This document shows, piece after piece, positions 1 through 5,921 of a stretch of 10,550 bases of DNA. Below the pieces are notes generated by a model. It was not told where the DNA came from, did no database searches, and saw only the letters and a list, made by a program, of their open reading frames with translations. Made by a program: the position numbers and the translations under genes. Position 1 is the stretch's first letter; the number at the start of each line of letters is the position of its first letter. This stretch comes from CAXMST01 sp035267205 (GTDB lineage Bacteria > Actinomycetota > Thermoleophilia > Solirubrobacterales > 70-9), in assembly GCA_035267205.1 (NCBI GenBank), contig DATFLZ010000209.1:1-10550 (forward strand), in the 5' to 3' direction.

Positions 1-472
1 CGCCGGCCAGGTGCACCACGATCGAGCGCGTGCCCGGATCCGGTACCGCCTGGTCATTCGAGGCCTCGGCGCTGCCGTTGCCGTCGGCGTCGGAGGTGAA
101 CGGGAGATGGATCTCGTTCGGAGGCATCTCCTCGCCGTCCAGGTCGAACATGAAGTGCGGGCCGCCCGGGTCGGGCTGATCGCACGACCCTGCGTGCACA
201 TGGGACGCGTACTCGGTGTCCGGCTCGAGCCCGGAGAGCTCGATGCCGGCGGTCGTGCCGTCATCGCCGACGGTCAGCTCCGCGGTGCCCTCTACCGAGT
301 CAGCGCCCTCTGGCGCATCGGCGACGGCCTCGAAGGTCCCGCTCAGCGTCTCCGCGGCGGCAGCGGCCTCCGTGGTCGCCGAGTCGGTGTCGTCGGAGTC
401 ATCGCCGCAGGCGGCAACGCCGATCGAGAGGGCGAGAGCGCCCAGGGCAGTCGTCATCAATCGCTTGTTCAT
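1..472 (-). CDS. Cu/Zn superoxide dismutase-like lipoprotein (3' end outside window)
   Basis: Secreted, membrane-anchored protein with a superoxide dismutase-like beta-barrel; 157 residues are visible and the C-terminus lies beyond the left edge. A lipoprotein signal comes first: basic MNKR, a hydrophobic stretch, and lipobox V19-A20-A21-C22, so Cys22 should be lipidated. An acidic, Ala-rich linker follows (23-41). The SodC pattern then appears: H91-V-H93, C97, G104-P-H106-F, I121-H122, and S150-I-V-V-H154. H91, H93, H106 and H154 fit the four copper ligands of SodC. The usual second zinc histidine and the zinc aspartate (the H-x-G-D site) are missing; H122 is followed by LPF. The start is well supported: ATG at 472 has GAGGAG (479-484) six bases upstream. 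The gene follows the small ORF 574-885 after about 100 bases. It could be an active copper-only SOD or a non-enzymatic SodC/CHRD-like fold. Family call fairly sure, activity uncertain. Confidence 0.75.
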   Translation of the reverse strand, partial: MNKRLMTTALGALALSIGVAACGDDSDDTDSATTEAAAAAETLSGTFEAVADAPEGADSVEGTAELTVGDDGTTAGIELSGLEPDTEYASHVHAGSCDQPDPGGPHFMFDLDGEEMPPNEIHLPFTSDADGNGSAEASNDQAVPDPGTRSIVVHLAG

Positions 473-478
473 CTGGTT

Positions 479-484
479 CTCCTC
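479..484 (-). promoter_or_regulatory. Ribosome binding site of the SOD-like lipoprotein
   Basis: GAGGAG on the minus strand lies six bases before the ATG at 472. It fixes the start directly ahead of the lipoprotein signal peptide. The gap between this gene and the small ORF upstream (473-573) shows no clear -10/-35 pair and no strong terminator. A short CTCA/TGAG dyad at the upstream stop codon, followed by TTT, is too small to call. Confidence 0.65.
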
Positions 485-573
485 TTCAGAGATGGTCCTA
501 CGCGCCACGATCACGGATGACCGCGCGCCTCCGGACGGCACATCGCGCCGATCCGTTTCGTTCAGTGGGAAAC

Positions 574-885
574 TCAGATGAGAGGTGGACCGCGGCTCGC
601 GAGCCCGGAGGCGATCAGCAGACCGCCGCGCGGGCCGTGCGAGCGCACGAGGGCGGGACGGGGCTGGCGCCACCCCCCGCGTCGCGGGGTGCGCCCCTCG
701 CGCACGCGACGGGCGAGGCCGGCGAGCAACCGCTCACCGGGGAGGCGCCCCGTGAGCAGCGAAGCGAGGAGGAGGAGGGTTGGTGCGGCGGCGAGCCCGA
801 AGCTGGAGTCGCCGAGCGCGAGGAGGGCGAGGACGCCGGCGGCTGCGGGCCTACGGAACGGGGTCGGCTGCTTCCTCCTCGGCAC
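574..885 (-). CDS. Small hypothetical protein overlapping the MFS gene 3' end
   Basis: Unrecognised ORF of 103 codons, starting at GTG 885 inside the last 35 bases of the MFS transporter gene. A GGAG lies about five bases before the GTG, so translational coupling is plausible. The product has a basic N-terminus (RRK, then FRR), one hydrophobic stretch at about residues 16-46 that could be a membrane helix or signal anchor, a basic Arg/Gly/Pro-rich middle, and a second mildly hydrophobic end containing PRGGLLIASGLASRGPP. Codon third positions are GC-rich as in the neighbours. That layout (hydrophobic segment, then a 'LPGERLLAGLARR'-type segment, then Arg-rich linker, then GGxLIAxxLAxR) resembles short uncharacterised actinobacterial proteins I recall, but no function can be given. 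In DNA this GC-rich, an open frame this long can be fortuitous. If it is not a gene, 473-850 is a 378-base intergenic stretch with nothing else recognisable. Confidence 0.5.
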   Translation of the reverse strand: MPRRKQPTPFRRPAAAGVLALLALGDSSFGLAAAPTLLLLASLLTGRLPGERLLAGLARRVREGRTPRRGGWRQPRPALVRSHGPRGGLLIASGLASRGPPLI

Positions 886-2431
886 CGTCTCCGCCCGAGC
901 CGCCGAGCCGCCCGCCGACGTAGACGACGCTCACGATCAGCCCGACAAGCGCGACGGCGGCGACGACCTTGAAGCCGACCTGGATCCCGGCGACGAACGA
1001 GTCGCTGACGATCTGCTCGATCTCGGCCTGCTTGGCGGGCATGATCTTCGCGAGCGCCGCAGTCGCGGCATCGGTACCGGCAAGCAGGCCGTGCAGGACC
1101 GACTCCTGGCTCTCGCTGAGCTTGGTCCCGGCGTCCGCCGCCTCGGAGGAGAGCTCATTCTCGGAGACGCTGGTGAAGACGGCCGTGATCGTCGCCAGGC
1201 CGACGGCCCCGCCCGCGATCTGGCACATGTAGATCAGGCCGCCGGCGAGGCTTGACTTCGACTCCGGCAACGCCGTGATCGCGGCCGTCGTGACCGCGGA
1301 GTAGAAGAGGCCGACGCCGAAACCGACCACGACCAGGCCGAGGACGAACGAGGAGTAGCCGGCGTCGTCGCCGATCAGCGACAGCATGAACGACCCGATC
1401 ACCAGCGCGACGGCGCCGGTTGAGATGACGGCCTTCGCCCCGAAGCGGTCGTAGATGCCCGATGCGGAGAACGAGGTCAGGGCGAACATCCCCATCATGG
1501 GTAAGAGGCCCGCACCCGCCTCCAGCGCCGAGTAGTCCAGGATCTTGATCAGGTACTGAGGCACGTAGAAGACGACAACGAAGAACACGGCCGACATCAG
1601 CAGCACCGCCGCGCAGGCCCCGGCAAACTCGCGGTTGCGGATCACGCTCATCGGCACCAGGGCCCCCTCCCCCATGCGCGGCTCGATCACCCCGAAGCTC
1701 GCGATCAGCACGACGGAGGCGACCAGCATCGCGACGATCCTCGGGTCGCCGAAGCCCCAATCGGTGCCCTGGTCGAGCGCGAGCAGCAAGAGGAGGACGG
1801 CGAGCGAGAGGGTCGCAACGCCGGCGTAGTCGATCCGCTCCCGCTGGCGATCCTCCGTCTGGTGGAGCTTGAAGTAGGTGACGCTGACCGCGATCGCCGC
1901 GACCGGGACGTTGAGGAAGAGGATCGCGCGCCAGCTGATCAGCTCGGCGAGGGCGCCTCCCAGCATCGGTCCAACCGCATTCGAGAGGCCGGCGACGCCG
2001 AGGATCAGGGCGCCGCCGAGAGCGGCACGCGAGGCGGGCAGCTCGGCGTAGGTCATGCCGAGGATCGCCGGCCACATGAGCGCCCCGCCGAAGGCCATGC
2101 CGACCCGCATCAGGATCAGTACATCGACGCTCGGGGCCAGGCCTCCGACCAGCGAGAAACCGGCGAACAGGGCCGATCCGATGAAGAAGATCTTCCGCCG
2201 CCCGTACATGTCGGCGAGGCGGCCACCGGTGACGATCGCAAGCCCGAAGAAGAGCGCGTAGGCGTTGATCACCCACTGCGCCGTCCCGACGTCGACGTTG
2301 AAGTCCTCCTCGATCGCCGGGATGACGACGTTCAGAGCCGTGAAGTCGTTGCCGATCACGAAGATGCCGAGCGCCATCGCGAACAGGGCCATCTTGGTGC
2401 CCGGCGCGAGCTTGTCCTTCTCGGCGGCCAC
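851..2431 (-). CDS. MFS transporter, DHA2 family (14-helix EmrB/QacA-like drug:H+ antiporter)
   Basis: Inner-membrane proton-driven exporter of the major facilitator superfamily, 526 residues, the usual size for the 14-helix DHA2 (EmrB/QacA) group. Motifs in order: acidic residue in helix 1, 'NDFTALNVVIP' (D29); motif A after helix 2, GGRLADMYGRRK (69-80); motif B arginine R109 in helix 4; antiporter motif C in helix 5, G145 to G159, with NAVGPMLGG. Further hydrophobic segments continue to about residue 510, ending in a Gly/acidic tail (GGSGGDGAEEEAADPVP). Motif C marks an exporter rather than an importer; the substrate cannot be read from sequence. GTG at 2431 was chosen because the open frame further upstream runs into prs and gives a basic, non-family N-terminus; GGGAG lies 12 bases before it, somewhat far. 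ATG at residue 14 is an alternative. It follows prs after 67 bases and may be cotranscribed. No linked TetR/MarR regulator is present. Confidence 0.93.
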   Translation of the reverse strand: MAAEKDKLAPGTKMALFAMALGIFVIGNDFTALNVVIPAIEEDFNVDVGTAQWVINAYALFFGLAIVTGGRLADMYGRRKIFFIGSALFAGFSLVGGLAPSVDVLILMRVGMAFGGALMWPAILGMTYAELPASRAALGGALILGVAGLSNAVGPMLGGALAELISWRAILFLNVPVAAIAVSVTYFKLHQTEDRQRERIDYAGVATLSLAVLLLLLALDQGTDWGFGDPRIVAMLVASVVLIASFGVIEPRMGEGALVPMSVIRNREFAGACAAVLLMSAVFFVVVFYVPQYLIKILDYSALEAGAGLLPMMGMFALTSFSASGIYDRFGAKAVISTGAVALVIGSFMLSLIGDDAGYSSFVLGLVVVGFGVGLFYSAVTTAAITALPESKSSLAGGLIYMCQIAGGAVGLATITAVFTSVSENELSSEAADAGTKLSESQESVLHGLLAGTDAATAALAKIMPAKQAEIEQIVSDSFVAGIQVGFKVVAAVALVGLIVSVVYVGGRLGGSGGDGAEEEAADPVP

Positions 2432-2498
2432 CTCTAGCTCACACTCCCATCCCGAGCGAGGAGTCTCCCAGGTTCCGGCGTCCTTGGGGCGTCGCCGC

Positions 2499-3530
2499 TC
2501 AGAACAGCTGGTTCTCGCCCGCGAAGATCTCCGAGACCGAGTCGTCGCTGAAGATCCTGCGAATCGAGTCCGCCAGCGTCTGCGCTGTGGACAGCACCGT
2601 GATGTTGTCCGGGGCACCGGCGCGAAGCGGCATCGTGTCGGTGACCACGATCCGCTCGATCTGGGAGTTCTCGTAGGCGAGCCGCTCGTAGGCGGGGCCG
2701 CTGAACACGCCGTGCGTCGCGCAGGCGATCACCCGGGCCGCCCCCTCGTCGAGGACGGTCTTGGCGGCTGCGCAGAGCGTGCCGGCCGTGTCGATCATGT
2801 CGTCGACGAGCACGGCGGTCTTGCCCTCCACGTCACCGACGACGTACCCGATCTCAGCGACCTGCTGGGCCGGGCGCTCCTTCTCCATGACGGCCCAGTG
2901 ACAGCCGACCTTGCGGGCGAAGTTGCGGGCAACCTTCACGCGCCCGGCATCGGGGCTGACGATCACGAGCTCCTCGTCGAACTGCTGATCGATGAACCAC
3001 TGGGTGAGCATCGGCATCGCGGTCATGTGGTCCACGGGCACGTGGAAGAAGCCCTGGACCTGACCCGCGTGGAGGTCCATGGTCAGCACCCGGTCGACGC
3101 CGATCTCCTCGAGGACCTTGGCGACCACCCGGGCCGAGATCGGCTCCCGCGGCTGGGACTTCTTGTCCTGGCGCGCGTAGCCGTACCACGGCATCACGGC
3201 GATGATCCGGTGAGCCGAGGCCCCCTGGGCCGCATCGATCATGCAGAGCAGCTCCATCAACGCGTCGTTGGGAGTCAGCCCGGCCGCCTCGTTGGCGGCC
3301 GTGGACTGGACGATGAAGACGTCGGCGCCGCGGATCGACTCGCTGTAGCGGCAGTAGACCTCGCCGTTGGAGAAGGTCCGCAGGTCGGCCTGCCCCAGAT
3401 CGACGTCGAGATGCTGCGCGATCCTCGCGGCGAGCTCTCCGGAAGCGCGGCCGCCGAACACCATCAGGCGCTTGGTGTAGTCCTGCGGGATCGAGCTCTC
3501 GGCCCGCGGCCTGTCCTCCAGGGTGCTCAC
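2499..3530 (-). CDS. prs: Ribose-phosphate pyrophosphokinase (PRPP synthase)
   Basis: Cytoplasmic enzyme transferring pyrophosphate from ATP to ribose 5-phosphate to give PRPP, the precursor of purines, pyrimidines, histidine, tryptophan and NAD. It has 343 residues, slightly longer than the usual 310-325 because of an N-terminal extension of about 18 residues before KRLMVFGG. Class I signatures are present: FSNGEVYCRY (53-62), the ATP/flexible-loop RQDKK (120-124), the metal-binding DLHAGQVQGFF (152-162, H154), PDAGRVKVAR (193-202), and the PRPP-binding loop VDDMIDTAGTL (242-252). GTG at 3530 overlaps the glmU stop as GTGA and has GAGGAG (3539-3544) eight bases upstream, so the two genes are translationally coupled. 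The glmU-prs pair is a conserved arrangement in Gram-positive bacteria. Identity is certain; only the exact start is open. Confidence 0.97.
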   Translation of the reverse strand: MSTLEDRPRAESSIPQDYTKRLMVFGGRASGELAARIAQHLDVDLGQADLRTFSNGEVYCRYSESIRGADVFIVQSTAANEAAGLTPNDALMELLCMIDAAQGASAHRIIAVMPWYGYARQDKKSQPREPISARVVAKVLEEIGVDRVLTMDLHAGQVQGFFHVPVDHMTAMPMLTQWFIDQQFDEELVIVSPDAGRVKVARNFARKVGCHWAVMEKERPAQQVAEIGYVVGDVEGKTAVLVDDMIDTAGTLCAAAKTVLDEGAARVIACATHGVFSGPAYERLAYENSQIERIVVTDTMPLRAGAPDNITVLSTAQTLADSIRRIFSDDSVSEIFAGENQLF

Positions 3531-4936
3531 TTCTCGGTCTCCTCTTCGCCGCTCTGCTGCGCTGCCTTGCGCTCCGCGTAGCCCTCTACGTTGACCTGCT
3601 CCGGCCGGGTGAGCGCGAGCGATCCGGGGGGAACGTCGTCGCTGATCACCGAGCCGGCGCCAGTGTATGCACGATCGCCGATCTGCACCGGCGCGACGAG
3701 CGTCGTGTCGACCCCCGTGCGCACCCCGGCGCCGATCGAGGTCCTGCTCTTGGTAAAGCCGTCGTAGTTGGCCGTGATGGTCGCCGCGCCGAGGTTCGCG
3801 CCGGGGCCGATATCGGCGTCGCCGATGTAGCTGAGGTGCGGAACCTTCGAGCCCTCGCCCACCGTGGAGTTCTTGACCTCCACGAATGTGCCGGCCTTGG
3901 CGCCCTCCTCGAGCCGCGCCTTCGGGCGCAGGTAGGCGAAGGGCCCGACCGAGCAGCGATCGGCGACCGAGCACTCGACCAGGTAGCTGTGGAGCACGGA
4001 GACATCGCTGCCGAGCTCGGAGTCGATCAGGGTCGTGTGCGGGCCGATCACCGATCCGGAACCGATCCGGCAGGCGCCGATCAGCGAGCAGCCGGGCTCG
4101 ATGCGTACGTCGGACCCGATCTCGGCATCGGCCTCGATCCAGGTCGCCGCAGGATCGACGATCGTCACCCCGGCGAGCATGTGGCGCTCGAGGATCTGTC
4201 GACGCGCCTCGGCCTCGACGACCGCGAGGTCGACGCGGGAGTTGACCCCGAGGATCACGTTCGGGTCCTCGCAGACGAACGGGACGACCCGGCCGCCCGC
4301 CTCGCGGATCGGTCCGAGCACGTCGGGGAGGTAGTACTCCCCTTGGGCGTTGTCGTTGCTGATCCGCTCGAGGGCGGCGAGCAGGGGCTCGGCCGCAAAG
4401 ACGTAGACGCCCACGTTGATCTCCGCGATCGCGAGCTCCTCCTCGGAGGCGTCGCCCGCGGCCTTGGTCTCGACGATCCGCTCGACATCACCGTCGGCAT
4501 CCCGCACGATCCGGCCGTACGCGCCGGGGTCATCGAGGACGGCGGTGACCAGCGTGGCCGCGGCACCGGTCCGCTCGTGACGGGCAAGCAGCGCGGCGAT
4601 CATCTCCGCTGAGACCAGGGGGACATCGCCGGAGAGCACCAGCACCGCCTCGCTGCCGGCGATCACCTCGCGAGCGGCGCGCACCGCGCCCCCGGTCCCG
4701 TCCGCCACGTCCTGCGTGACGATCTCGATGTCCGGAGGCATCGCGCCCGAGATGTCGCGCTCCGGGGAGACGATGAGGGCGATCCGGCCGATCCCAGCGC
4801 CCTGGGCAGCCTCGATCGGCCACGAGACCATCGCTTTCCCACAGATCGGATGCAGCACCTTCGGCACCGCGGATCGCATGCGGGTTCCCTGGCCCGCGGC
4901 CATGATCAGAGCAGTCGGCGCACTCACCGCGGCCAT
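3527..4936 (-). CDS. glmU: Bifunctional GlmU: N-acetylglucosamine-1-P uridyltransferase / glucosamine-1-P acetyltransferase
   Basis: Makes UDP-GlcNAc in two steps: acetylation of glucosamine 1-phosphate by the C-terminal domain, then UMP transfer from UTP by the N-terminal domain. UDP-GlcNAc feeds peptidoglycan and other envelope glycans. The N-terminal pyrophosphorylase has GQGTRM (15-20), PK (25-26), Q75 with GTGG (80-83), SGDVPL with metal-binding D104, and N232 (the second metal ligand). The C-terminal left-handed beta-helix has the hexapeptide rhythm and the acetyltransferase site R337-P, K355, H367-L-S-Y-I-G-D (H367 is the catalytic base by family) and NYDG (390-393). Length 469 is normal. 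ATG at 4936 has no convincing ribosome binding site. GTG at 4927, giving an MSAPTALIMAAGQG start, is an alternative: it lies seven bases after TACGAT, a possible -10, which would make the mRNA leaderless. It overlaps prs by four bases. Confidence 0.97.
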   Translation of the reverse strand: MAAVSAPTALIMAAGQGTRMRSAVPKVLHPICGKAMVSWPIEAAQGAGIGRIALIVSPERDISGAMPPDIEIVTQDVADGTGGAVRAAREVIAGSEAVLVLSGDVPLVSAEMIAALLARHERTGAAATLVTAVLDDPGAYGRIVRDADGDVERIVETKAAGDASEEELAIAEINVGVYVFAAEPLLAALERISNDNAQGEYYLPDVLGPIREAGGRVVPFVCEDPNVILGVNSRVDLAVVEAEARRQILERHMLAGVTIVDPAATWIEADAEIGSDVRIEPGCSLIGACRIGSGSVIGPHTTLIDSELGSDVSVLHSYLVECSVADRCSVGPFAYLRPKARLEEGAKAGTFVEVKNSTVGEGSKVPHLSYIGDADIGPGANLGAATITANYDGFTKSRTSIGAGVRTGVDTTLVAPVQIGDRAYTGAGSVISDDVPPGSLALTRPEQVNVEGYAERKAAQQSGEEETEK

Positions 4937-4960
4937 CGTAGTCGTGCCACCGCAATCACC

Positions 4961-4986
4961 GTCTCCCGGGAAACCGCATCATGCGG
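4961..4986. promoter_or_regulatory. Two adjacent palindromes in the gap before glmU
   Basis: The 42-base gap between the HNH stop codon (4979-4981) and glmU holds two abutting dyads. GTCTCCCGGGAAAC (4961-4974) is a palindrome with one mismatched pair; it resembles a degenerate ParB (parS-type) site. CCGCAT-C-ATGCGG (4974-4986) is perfect and straddles the HNH stop. In the direction of transcription the second dyad is followed by TTT, so it could be a weak terminator for the HNH gene. Function unproven. Confidence 0.25.
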
Positions 4987-5410
4987 CTTCGGCTCCGTCT
5001 TCCTGGGCAAGCCGCTCTCGCTCACGCTCGTAGAACCGAACCCACTTGCGGACGGCGGTGTCGGACACGCCGTACTCGCGGGCGACCGCCGAGTAGCTCG
5101 TCGCCTCGATCTCCGCGAGGAGCTGCCTGTAGCCCGGACGCTCGACCTTGCGCGCCGCGGGGCGACCGTAGCCCCGGCCAACGATCTTCCCCGCCCGCTG
5201 GCCGCACACCCGCGAGCAGAACTTCTGCGCCTCGAAGCGCGGCTCGAATTCCACCCCGCAGCCCTCACACGGCTTGGGCTTCCGCCGCTTCCTCAGGCCC
5301 TTTCCACAGTGAGTAGGGAGAGTCGCCGCGCAGTTCGGGCAGACGATCCTCAGGTTCTCGAGCCGGTTGTCATCGCGCTCGCCGTTGATGTGGTCGAGGA
5401 TCAACGACAT
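4979..5410 (-). CDS. C-terminal fragment of the interrupted HNH protein
   Basis: 143 residues that could be made separately from ATG 5410, which lies 12 bases after the internal TGA and about 15 bases after a GGGGGAGGAG purine run, allowing reinitiation. It contains the HNH core (LDHING, NRLENL, CPNC), a C2C2 finger (CEGCG...FCSRVC) and a C-terminal helix-turn-helix (YSAVAREYGVSDTAVRKWV). It lacks the first CxxC of the nuclease zinc site, so a stable active nuclease from this piece alone is doubtful. Confidence 0.5.
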   Translation of the reverse strand: MSLILDHINGERDDNRLENLRIVCPNCAATLPTHCGKGLRKRRKPKPCEGCGVEFEPRFEAQKFCSRVCGQRAGKIVGRGYGRPAARKVERPGYRQLLAEIEATSYSAVAREYGVSDTAVRKWVRFYERERERLAQEDGAEAA

Positions 5411-5422
5411 CCGGGCGCCCCG

Positions 5423-5758
5423 TCACTCCTCCCCCTGGCCGCACATCTCGCAACGTCTCTCCTTGAGCCCAGCGCTGTAGAGGCGGCGCTTGAGGTGACC
5501 TCGGGAGTACGTGGATCGCCGAACCAGGATCTCATTCAGCGGACGGCGGGCCCGCTGCAGCCCACGGCGTCGCGCCGCATCCGGATCGAAATGCGAGGCG
5601 TCGATGTTCCAGCGTCGAGCGTACCGCTGAATGGTGCGGGGGTTCCCGCCCGACGGGCAGTAGCCGATTCGTCGGAGTGTCTCGGCCCAGCTGAGGGACT
5701 CGGCGATGGCCTTTCTCAGCTCCGCTTCGGTGAACTCGATGAGTAGCCTGCGCGACAC
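5423..5758 (-). CDS. N-terminal fragment of the interrupted HNH protein
   Basis: The 111 residues before the internal TGA. This piece holds a basic, helical DNA-binding-like part (EAELRKAIAES, then WAETLRRIGY and RTIQRYARRW, which reads as a helix-turn-helix) and the first CxxC of the nuclease zinc site (C103, C106). It lacks the HNH residues, so alone it could at most bind DNA. There is no strong ribosome binding site before GTG 5758; a LexA-type palindrome overlaps its first base. Confidence 0.5.
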   Translation of the reverse strand: MSRRLLIEFTEAELRKAIAESLSWAETLRRIGYCPSGGNPRTIQRYARRWNIDASHFDPDAARRRGLQRARRPLNEILVRRSTYSRGHLKRRLYSAGLKERRCEMCGQGEE

Positions 5759-5771
5759 GAACCTATGTTCG
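5758..5771. promoter_or_regulatory. LexA-type (SOS box) palindrome at the HNH gene 5' end
   Basis: CGAAC-CTAT-GTTCG is a perfect 5+5 inverted repeat with a four-base centre. It matches the Gram-positive/actinobacterial LexA pattern CGAAC-N4-GTTCG. It overlaps the first base of the chosen GTG start and contains TAGGTT on the minus strand, a possible -10. It is the only site of this form I found in the window. If real, it would put the HNH gene under DNA-damage control. The tRNA promoter lies about 37 bases away on the other strand. Confidence 0.4.
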
Positions 5772-5774
5772 CAT

Positions 5775-5793
5775 GCCGCTCGGATAGAGCGGC
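5775..5793. repeat. Inverted repeat between the HNH gene and tRNA-Gln
   Basis: GCCGCTC-GGATA-GAGCGGC: perfect seven-base arms around a five-base loop, in the 64-base divergent region. It is not followed by a T-run in either direction, so it is not an intrinsic terminator. It overlaps where the tRNA -35 would lie. It could be a protein-binding dyad or a chance GC hairpin. Confidence 0.35.
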
Positions 5794-5807
5794 GGCCCTG
5801 CCGCGCG

Positions 5808-5813
5808 TACACT
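5808..5813 (+). promoter_or_regulatory. -10 element of the tRNA-Gln promoter
   Basis: TACACT fits the TAnnnT -10 consensus. Transcription would start near 5820, only a few bases before the mature tRNA 5' end at 5823, typical of a short-leader tRNA transcript. No good -35 is visible 16-18 bases upstream; that stretch is occupied by an inverted repeat. Confidence 0.4.
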
Positions 5814-5822
5814 GAGCCGCGA

Positions 5823-5895
5823 TCCGGGGTGGTGTAATCGGCTAGCACGCGACACTTTGGCTGTCGAGGCGTGGGTTCAAGTCCTACCCCCGGAA
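5823..5895 (+). tRNA. tRNA-Gln (anticodon TTG)
   Basis: Complete 73-base cloverleaf; CCA is not encoded. Acceptor TCCGGGG (5823-5829) pairs fully with CCCCGGA (5888-5894), with A5895 as discriminator. The D stem is GTG/CAC (5832-5834 with 5846-5848) around a TAATCGGCTAG loop. The anticodon stem is CGACA/TGTCG (5850-5854 with 5862-5866), and the loop CTTTGGC places TTG at 5857-5859, which reads CAA/CAG glutamine codons. There is a four-base variable loop, and the T arm is GTGGG-TTCAAGT-CCTAC with one G-T pair. It is the only plus-strand gene in the window, divergent from the HNH gene and convergent with pucR, with 26 bases between their 3' ends and no clear terminator there. Confidence 0.95.
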
Positions 5896-5921
5896 TTCGC
5901 ACCGGCTCCCTCCGGGCTGCT

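Larger units (their letters stand above)
4979..5758 (-). pseudogene. HNH-endonuclease-like gene interrupted by an in-frame TGA
   Basis: One continuous frame of 259 codons, broken only by TGA at 5423-5425 (codon 112). Both sides fit together as one protein. N-terminal helical region (8-57). Then C103-E-M-C106 with GQGEE, the TGA, RGARM, and LILDHINGERDDNRLENLR leading to C140-P-N-C143: the two CxxC pairs bracket an HNH core (H123, N131/N135). A second zinc finger follows (C164, C167, C181, C185) and a C-terminal helix-turn-helix (about 222-250). From memory, relatives have Trp after GQGE, so TGG changed to TGA, a single C-to-T on the plus strand at 5423. The third HNH histidine is replaced (CPNCAAT, with H150 a little later). 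GTG at 5758 is the chosen start; further upstream the frame runs antisense through the tRNA. It could be a recent pseudogene, a sequencing error, or leaky readthrough (TGA followed by C). Confidence 0.8.

Noticed and set aside
675..689. CCCCGCG-T-CGCGGGG palindrome
   Set aside because: One-base centre, inside the Arg/Gly-rich part of a GC-rich ORF, no T-run. Expected from composition; not a credible terminator or operator.
2265..3581. Long plus-strand open frames, such as this 438-codon frame opposite prs and a 425-codon frame at 7720-8997
   Set aside because: They lie antisense to genes with complete family motifs, give Arg/Asp/His-rich low-complexity products, and reflect the scarcity of stop codons in GC-rich DNA.
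3756..3795. GlmU has NLGAATITANYDG where most relatives have GAGTIT
   Set aside because: A conservative Gly-to-Ala change in a beta-helix turn. The catalytic histidine, arginine, lysine and NYDG are all present.
5423..5425. Selenocysteine or a reassigned TGA at the HNH stop
   Set aside because: Other genes here (prs, ispE, glmU and others) end in TGA at their expected C-termini, so TGA is a normal stop. The relatives appear to have Trp, not Cys or Sec, and no selenocysteine-insertion hairpin was recognised.
5759..5902. N-terminal extension of the HNH frame beginning MRIPGVGLEPTP
   Set aside because: This part is the antisense of tRNA-Gln (5823-5895). GVGLEPTP-type peptides are a familiar artefact of translating a tRNA backwards. 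The family-like sequence begins at VSRRLLIEF.
5896..5921. Possible bidirectional terminator between tRNA-Gln and pucR
   Set aside because: Only a four-base CCGG/CCGG pairing with no T-run on either strand. Too weak to annotate.
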